Assembly: GCA_013397115.1 (NCBI GenBank)
Contig: VWZW01006289.1
Span: forward strand, 1,171,586-1,235,585
Origin: Edolisoma coerulescens
Taxonomy: Eukaryota > Chordata > Aves > Passeriformes > Campephagidae
Reading direction: 5' to 3'
DNA length: 64,000 bases
A model generated the notes under the pieces. It had not been told where the DNA came from. It ran no database searches and saw nothing but the letters and a program-made list of their open reading frames with translations. Of this stretch, positions 61,101 through 64,000 are shown piece by piece; within the stretch, counting starts at the first letter, position 1, and the number at the start of each line of letters is the position of its first letter. The position numbers were made by a program, and so were the translations under genes.

Positions 61101-63833
61101 GCTGGCTGAGAGAAGTTGTACAAGGGAATGGATTTAATGGCTGTCGGCTGACAGAAAAAGGAAGTCTCTCCTCTGCTTCCTTCCTTCCTTGCCAGGACCA
61201 TGAGGACCTGTCTCTCTGCCTGTGCCCATCCCAGAGCCAGTTTGACCTGGCAGACCTCAGAAAATGGGTTGGTGGGGTACGGCTGATGTCAGATTAGTGA
61301 GCACACCATGTTTGGTGCTGCATTAGTGGGCAATACCAGAGCCCCTGGGAAGAGGAGGGGAGTGGGACTTCTTCCTTTGAAAATGCAGGTGTTGGCATGG
61401 CTAGTAGATCCCTCTGAGAGAGGTTTCCATGTACACTGTATGGATATCAAGGCTTCCTTGCAAAATCAGTGTTAAAGAGAGCAACATACCTTATCTAAAT
61501 CGTACAGGACTCCCTGCAACAGAAAACACAAAACTGTGATTAATTTTGCAACACAACAGCACCATGAGAAAGCAGTGTTTGACAGTCAACAGAACTCACA
61601 AACAAGACCATGGCTAGAAGGGAAGAAGAGCATCAGTGCAAATTCCCTGTATCCCACTCCCATCCCCTGGCTGCTCCAGCACCTCAAGGTCACTGTGCAT
61701 CAACACAATGAAAAAGCGTGGCACGTACCAGGCGTGAGTTCCTTTTCATGTCTTTTAACTGAGTAGTCAGCTTATCCAGCTCTGTCTGGTGAACTTCCAG
61801 ATACTCACTGCAAACACAAACCAGAGAACGATGCGTGAGCCCTGCAGCACATACCGAGCTGGCTGATGACCATCCTAAAAGAGAATCTGCCTGACAAATG
61901 GCTTTCTTCACTGGATGTGTTTACAGACAAAAACTCATTTACACTGATCTGTCCTAAAAGCAGCTCCCTTCTGCCTTTTTGGGAATAAATAGGAGTCCAC
62001 TTATTTAACTGTATGTAAGAGCTGGGTGTTCTCTTTACACTGAACAACCAGTTTCAAGTAAGCTAATCTGCTGCTTAGTTTATGGGCTGGTGCCTTCCAG
62101 TCGCTGCCGCTGTATCTGGCTGATAAAAGCCCTGTTATCATCTGGGATGTTATCTGAAAGGCAATACAAGCCTTTGATAGGCCTCTAGGAAACTCCGAGG
62201 GAAAAAAATCTGATTTTGAGATCCCAGACTTTGGGAGCTTTTCTCAAAATGTGAATGGAAATGGGATTCTGCCTCTTGTATTCCTGTTTCCCATACAAAC
62301 ATTTTACATCCTAAGCCTCACAATCCAGACTTCAAGAGCTGTATGTTTGTCTGTTATGGGGAAGGATCCCTGTTCTTGTTTCCCTAGGCTCTAAAATGTC
62401 ACAGAAAGCTTCAATCAACAAGCAGGATAAAAGCTCTTACTCCAGGCCACTCTTCAGGGCTCGGTAGACCTCTTCCATCCTTTTAGGCTGGGGTTCTTTG
62501 GGCGTGGTGCTGTTCTTATGGCCCAAATTATGCATTTTCTTCACCTTTGCTTGGGGCTTCTTGAGCGCAGAGGAATTTTCAATAAAGGAGTTACACCTGC
62601 AAAATGAACATCAAAGAGGAAGAAATCCCTATAAATCACAGAAATCTCAAAGGAGTGTAGCTTGAAGAAATCTTCTGATATTATCTCTGCTAGCAAAAAT
62701 GAATCTGCCTCTGTGCCTGCCAGTTAAAGGACTGCATTTCTTTACAGGTTAAGAATTTGAACAGCCTGGGATATGTGCTTCCCAAGACACAAATGCTTGT
62801 CTGGAAATGCAAGGCTAAGTCTGAGGCTCATCAGACATTACTGTCTTATACCATGCCAGTCCTAACTCACATTAGAGAGCCCATGAGAGGGCTGAGCTAT
62901 ATCCAGGTGCTAAAAAGAAAGGGGAGCCCAGATAATTTCAGGTATAAAGCCTGCAGCTCCTAAAGAAGATTGGGATTTGGTTAAAAGTGTTTCTGGAGAA
63001 CAGTATCACACCACTAGTCTTGAGTACGGAGTGTATGGCAAAGCGAGGGCAGTTGTCCTGGATACAGGTGCCTCCTTGGTGACTTTTTGGGGGACAGGTC
63101 AGCATCGAACAACCATCACTAACTTGGGCTGACAATGGGAGGCAACCCTTTGCCTGCTGTTCCTCCTCAATTGCTAACTGGTGGGCTGGCACTGGGAGAC
63201 TACACAAGTTAAAATCAGTTGTAAAGTAGCCTCTGGGAGCAACAGGGACTGGATGACTTGGGCATGCCTGACTCAAAGCCCTGTCTAGCTAAAGGGAATT
63301 GCATGGAAAGGATCTGCAGCCAAGCTCAGGGAAACGGCTTTGTTTTGAATTCGAAGCAGTGCAGCAATGAGAAAACTGTCTTTTAGGTAGCAGTGGTCTT
63401 AAACTGGGGGTGATGGGAAGTGTATCATGTTCCTGCACATTTCACACGTTGAAAAGATCACTGCATAACTTAAAATGATTCTCTGAAATTCTCTCACAGC
63501 TCTGAGGCATGTGAGGAAGCCCTGCATTAATGTGGGAGAGGCAACAGGCAGAGGGTAACAGCTTAGTTATACAAACAATATACAGAGACATTTTAGCCTA
63601 GGACACTGTATTTGGCAGAGAGTCAGAGAGAAAGAAGTCCTCTCTCACCTCCTTTCCTCCTTCATCCCCTAGAGCTCAGGACTACCTTACAGCCTGATTT
63701 TGAAATTCCCCTTAGAGAGCAAGGGCACTTGCCTGGACCTTCTTTCCTGAAGCCCGCTGAAGCCAGCGAAGGACTGGCTTCTAATAATCCCATTAGGACC
63801 TCCTGGGGAGAATGAATGTGATCCTATTGACAT
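31022..63833 (-). CDS. RIPOR2: RIPOR2 (FAM65B), RHO family interacting cell polarization regulator 2, complete 22-exon coding sequence (1,067 aa)
   Basis: Twenty-two minus-strand exons join in frame to 3,204 nt with no internal stop, giving 1,067 residues (human is about 1,068). In order: a Ser-rich start with RSQSFAGFSG (1-33); a basic linker (34-72); an N-terminal coiled-coil/PL48-type region (about 73-225) with VDELYEAYCIQRRL; a beta-rich C2-like block (226-317); Arg/Ser phosphosite clusters (RRMSMYSQGTPETP; RSRSFSDLPSLR); a long low-complexity linker (409-615); an acidic region (639-700); and a C-terminal helical ARM/HEAT-like domain (about 745-1050). Known role: it binds and inhibits RhoA, shapes polarity and migration in lymphocytes, takes part in myoblast fusion and builds stereocilia; human mutations cause deafness. 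The Arg/Ser motifs are candidate 14-3-3 sites (inference). There is no signal peptide or membrane segment. All introns are GT-AG except the first coding intron, which is GC-AG. Confidence 0.96.
32257..32347 (-). CDS. RIPOR2: RIPOR2 coding exon 21
   Basis: It codes for residues 1005-1034 plus one base: ATESIKMLVTLCQSDNEEIR then KVASETLLSL, the last ARM-like hairpin. The acceptor is ttcccag and the donor CTTG|gtgagt. Confidence 0.94.
32731..32766. repeat. exact 18-bp tandem duplication in RIPOR2 intron 20
   Basis: caacaatatttccatgct occurs twice in a row without mismatch. Its purity suggests that it is recent or polymorphic. Confidence 0.95.
34274..34357 (-). CDS. RIPOR2: RIPOR2 coding exon 20
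   Basis: It codes for residues 977-1004 (ALIYYCEALTQPNLQLQKAA then CLALRYLK), one ARM-type helical hairpin. Phase 0. The acceptor is ttttcag and the donor AAG|gtaaga. Confidence 0.94.
35833..36035 (-). CDS. RIPOR2: RIPOR2 coding exon 19
   Basis: It codes for residues 909-976: ASVVQVLQSVKDGKLQQNVS to TATAENRHFREK, with the helical repeat QQEVLRALALLLNENKNEVS. The acceptor is cttccag and the donor AAG|gtaagt. Confidence 0.94.
37078..37236 (-). CDS. RIPOR2: RIPOR2 coding exon 18
   Basis: It codes for residues 856-908 plus one base: VFRILVSQILDRTEPVLYSS to FASHSVNDLGSYLLQLAKE. The acceptor is gcctgcag and the donor GAAG|gtatgg. Confidence 0.94.
38205..38366 (-). CDS. RIPOR2: RIPOR2 coding exon 17
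   Basis: It codes for residues 802-855 plus one base: AIPEFHKKLSLLAFWMKCTG to VNEECPGLAET. The acceptor is ttctccag and the donor ACAG|gtacaa. Confidence 0.93.
39278..39413 (-). CDS. RIPOR2: RIPOR2 coding exon 16
   Basis: It codes for residues 757-801 plus one base: QIVFSSKTPFVTRDLLDKLS to ENLGNITSLTD. These are helices of the ARM/HEAT-like domain. The acceptor is tcaccag and the donor GATG|gtaaga. Confidence 0.93.
40853..41021 (-). CDS. RIPOR2: RIPOR2 coding exon 15
   Basis: It codes for residues 700-756: SYRTEHPEARGHLSEALTED, TGVGTSVAGSPLPLTTGNDS and LDITIVKHLQYCTQLIQ. The last part begins the C-terminal helical domain. The acceptor is ccccag and the donor CAG|gtacca. Confidence 0.93.
41078..41109. 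repeat. (CA)n-type imperfect microsatellite in RIPOR2 intron 14
   Basis: CA units interrupted by CCCACA, about 60 bp upstream of coding exon 15 on the minus strand. It supplies a GT-rich tract near the acceptor. Confidence 0.85.
42774..42958 (-). CDS. RIPOR2: RIPOR2 coding exon 14
   Basis: It codes for residues 639-699 plus two bases: CKPAVSRSRSSSLSLTVESA, then LESFDFLNTSDFDDEDGGG and GADSVFSDTEIEKN. A Ser/Arg cluster is followed by an acidic, Gly-rich stretch. The donor is ATAG|gtaagt. Confidence 0.94.
42959..45594. other. RIPOR2: RIPOR2 intron 13 (2.6 kb)
   Basis: No second gene is seen. The part at about 44.7-45.0 kb has an A/T-motif-rich texture with POU/homeobox-like words (atatgaatatg, atgcaaac), which makes it a candidate regulatory element. 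The 83- to 90-codon open frames elsewhere look random. Confidence 0.4.
45595..46284 (-). CDS. RIPOR2: RIPOR2 coding exon 13 (large linker exon)
   Basis: A 690-nt exon for residues 409-638. It opens with SNLPDDVFENG, runs through a Ser/Thr/Pro/Glu-rich linker that has diverged widely from human, and ends in the conserved VELDTYEGNITKQLVKRLTS and ALEPHKEQYKEFQDLDQEVM with HLDDILK. The acceptor is ttttcag and the donor AAA|gtgagt. Reading on into the intron adds 13 codons before a stop, so intron retention would yield a protein lacking the ARM/HEAT-like domain. Confidence 0.96.
47615..47761 (-). CDS. RIPOR2: RIPOR2 coding exon 12
   Basis: It codes for residues 360-408 (KWLHPLQDRPKLTILDALQD to PKAGLELY), including RRSRSFSDLPSLR, a second basic Ser cluster. 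Phase 0. The acceptor is gttgaag and the donor TAT|gtgagt. Confidence 0.93.
48297..48426 (-). CDS. RIPOR2: RIPOR2 coding exon 11
   Basis: It codes for residues 316-359, (Y)PFDVEDLTPSTGNVSKAS then ALQRRMSMYSQGTPETPTFK and DHSFF. RRMSMYS is a basic Ser site and a candidate kinase/14-3-3 target. The acceptor is tccgtag and the donor TTT|gtaagc. Confidence 0.94.
49101..49114. repeat. A14 homopolymer in RIPOR2 intron 10
   Basis: An uninterrupted A-run in an AT-rich stretch. Confidence 0.9.
49477..49625 (-). CDS. RIPOR2: RIPOR2 coding exon 10
   Basis: It codes for residues 267-315 plus two bases: VTEVKGLATHILVGSVTCET to LGTVKLNLEITW. Two gt dinucleotides lie close together; the donor TGGTA|gtaagt is the one that gives the conserved WYPFDVED across the junction. 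Confidence 0.94.
49871..50165 (-). mobile_element. diverged CR1-family LINE fragment in RIPOR2 intron 9
   Basis: The words accatactggctcagaccaa, ctgtctagtc and acttccacagatctactgtt follow, in order, the reverse-complement 3' region of CR1 elements common in turtles, crocodilians and birds (a gtcagaccaa...ctagt block, later a ttccacag block). The element would be in minus orientation with its 3' end near 49871. It is old and heavily mutated; the far boundary is a guess. Confidence 0.55.
51016..51141 (-). CDS. RIPOR2: RIPOR2 coding exon 9
   Basis: It codes for residues 225-266: IFMRYGRQRWKLKGKIEVNG, then KQSWDGEEMVFLPLIVGLIS. Its alternating beta-strand pattern suggests a C2-like fold. Phase 0. 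The acceptor is tcttttag and the donor AAG|gtatga. Confidence 0.95.
52413..52456 (-). CDS. RIPOR2: RIPOR2 coding exon 8
   Basis: A short 44-nt exon coding for residues 210-224 (GLAGFARLCPGDQYE), an almost invariant family motif. The acceptor is ttctcag and the donor GAG|gtatgt. Confidence 0.94.
52457..56407. other. RIPOR2: RIPOR2 intron 7 (3.95 kb, the largest)
   Basis: No coding exon of another gene is supported. Frames of 103-126 codons (53622-53933, 54996-55376) lack protein features. The proximal end holds one member of a diverged repeat pair (55971-56080). Confidence 0.45.
55971..56080. repeat. diverged interspersed repeat, member A (RIPOR2 intron 7)
   Basis: This segment shares words in the same order with 58105-58205: agtaaagg, a near-match cttagaaacagctg, gtcaaatt, attcacataatt and agtcatcttct. 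The identity over about 100 bp looks moderate and there is no obvious terminal structure. The family is not recognised. Confidence 0.7.
56408..56471 (-). CDS. RIPOR2: RIPOR2 coding exon 7
   Basis: It codes for residues 189-209 (NMCTIEAELENLLGEFCIKM then K) plus one base of the Gly codon. The acceptor is aacacag and the donor AAAG|gtaatt. Confidence 0.94.
57401..57550 (-). CDS. RIPOR2: RIPOR2 coding exon 6
   Basis: It codes for residues 139-188: VDELYEAYCIQRRLCDGASK, then the Ala/Ser-rich helix to INRSYKEYTE. It is 50 codons, phase 0 at both ends. The donor is GAG|gtacat. Confidence 0.95.
58105..58205. repeat. diverged interspersed repeat, member B (RIPOR2 intron 5)
   Basis: Counterpart of 55971-56080 in the same orientation, sharing aaacagctgacgtcaaattt-like and acataattccctagtcagct-like blocks. 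It includes a C-run (58164-58170) that is absent from member A. Confidence 0.7.
58434..58466. repeat. compound (GT)n/(AT)n microsatellite
   Basis: A GT run at about 58434-58446 is followed by AT repeats at about 58450-58464, with further atatata just after. It is intronic and likely polymorphic. Confidence 0.9.
60420..60473 (-). CDS. RIPOR2: RIPOR2 coding exon 5
   Basis: It codes for residues 121-138 (QIKAVERYMRRLEFHISK), a continuation of the coiled coil, in phase 0. The acceptor is ctttcag and the donor AAG|gtactg. Confidence 0.93.
61490..61513 (-). CDS. RIPOR2: RIPOR2 coding exon 4, 24-nt microexon
   Basis: A 24-nt exon coding for GVLYDLDK (residues 113-120), with a tgttgcag acceptor and an AAG|gtatgt donor. 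Both ends are phase 0, so skipping would drop eight residues and keep the frame. The peptide is conserved in human as I recall it. Confidence 0.92.
61729..61807 (-). CDS. RIPOR2: RIPOR2 coding exon 3
   Basis: It completes codon 86 as Asp (human, from memory, Glu) and codes to residue 112: EYLEVHQTELDKLTTQLKDM then KRNSRL. This is the start of the coiled coil. The donor is CTG|gtacgt. Confidence 0.92.
62441..62596 (-). CDS. RIPOR2: RIPOR2 coding exon 2
   Basis: It codes for residues 34-85 plus two bases: CNSFIENSSALKKPQAKVKK, then a His/Asn/Lys-rich linker and MEEVYRALKSGL. The acceptor is ttttgcag and the donor GGA|gtaaga. The internal Met before EEVYRA is a known-style alternative start for shorter isoforms. 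Confidence 0.93.
63733..63833 (-). CDS. RIPOR2: RIPOR2 coding exon 1
   Basis: It codes for residues 1-33, MSIGSHSFSPGGPNGIIRSQ then SFAGFSGLQERRS, plus two bases of the next codon. An acceptor (tttttcag, exon end at 63859) lies 26 nt upstream of the ATG, so a 5' exon outside the window is expected. The donor is GC (CCAG|gcaagt) rather than GT, and only this junction keeps the conserved RRSRCNSF in frame. Confidence 0.92.
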
Positions 63834-63859
63834 GATTTCAGGGAGCCTCGGAGATATTC

Positions 63860-64000
63860 CTGAAAAACAACAGAAAGCACGTCAGTGACGATGGAGTTAC
63901 AGTAAGAGGCAGGCGGTGAGGCTGGACAGCCTGGTGTCCATCAGTGACATTAAGGGGTACCTGAACCCCACGAGGGGCTGCAAGCCAGGGCAGAAATCTG
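63860..64000. other. RIPOR2: sequence upstream of RIPOR2 coding exon 1
   Basis: This is intronic if the acceptor at 63860-63861 is used. No further exon is visible, so the first (non-coding) exon and promoter should lie past the window edge. Confidence 0.5.

Noticed and set aside
1..64000. CRISPR arrays, operons, prophage, toxin or other prokaryotic-type systems, and tRNA/rRNA genes
   Set aside because: No spaced direct repeats, ribosome-binding-site-led gene clusters or cloverleaf/rRNA sequence were seen; the window is plain vertebrate nuclear DNA.

Overview
This is vertebrate nuclear DNA with spliced genes, GT-AG introns, AATAAA poly(A) signals and CpG-island promoters. Compact introns and CR1-type repeat remnants point to a bird (or another sauropsid). 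The gene order C6orf62 - GMNN - RIPOR2 is the one I recall from human 6p22.3. I see no bacterial, phage or mobile-gene system. The novel points are in gene structure, regulation and assembly quality rather than a new pathway.

Layout. (1) About 0.8-8.6 kb, minus strand: C6orf62, five coding exons that join to exactly 229 codons plus stop, with a CpG-rich region upstream at about 7.8-8.6 kb that ends in a 103-N gap. (2) 8.7-12.9 kb: a 1.76-kb segment present twice (9200-10954 and 11139-12897). The copies are almost identical and are separated by 182 bp bounded by single Ns, which looks like an assembly duplication. (3) 12.9-18.4 kb: gene-free DNA with a CR1 trace, a T21 run and possible conserved non-coding sequence. 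(4) 18.5-24.6 kb, plus strand: GMNN (geminin), with a CpG promoter, a non-coding first exon and six coding exons giving 224 residues. (5) 24.6-29.5 kb: no gene that I can support. (6) 29.5-63.9 kb, minus strand: RIPOR2 (FAM65B), 22 coding exons that join in frame to 1,067 residues. Its coding sequence is complete, and an upstream non-coding exon probably lies outside the window.

The three genes are not a functional unit. Geminin restrains replication licensing through Cdt1. RIPOR2 is a RhoA-binding regulator of cell polarity, migration, myoblast fusion and hair-cell stereocilia. C6orf62 is a strongly conserved protein of unknown function. C6orf62 and GMNN are divergent; GMNN and RIPOR2 are convergent, tail to tail.

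Notable details: a GC-AG first coding intron in RIPOR2, a 24-nt in-frame microexon in the same gene, a perfect GTCACGTGAC palindrome in the GMNN promoter, a diverged repeat pair in two RIPOR2 introns, and the likely false duplication with its misplaced GC-rich filler. Exon boundaries were worked out by hand from reading frame, splice signals and remembered family sequence; no alignment was run.
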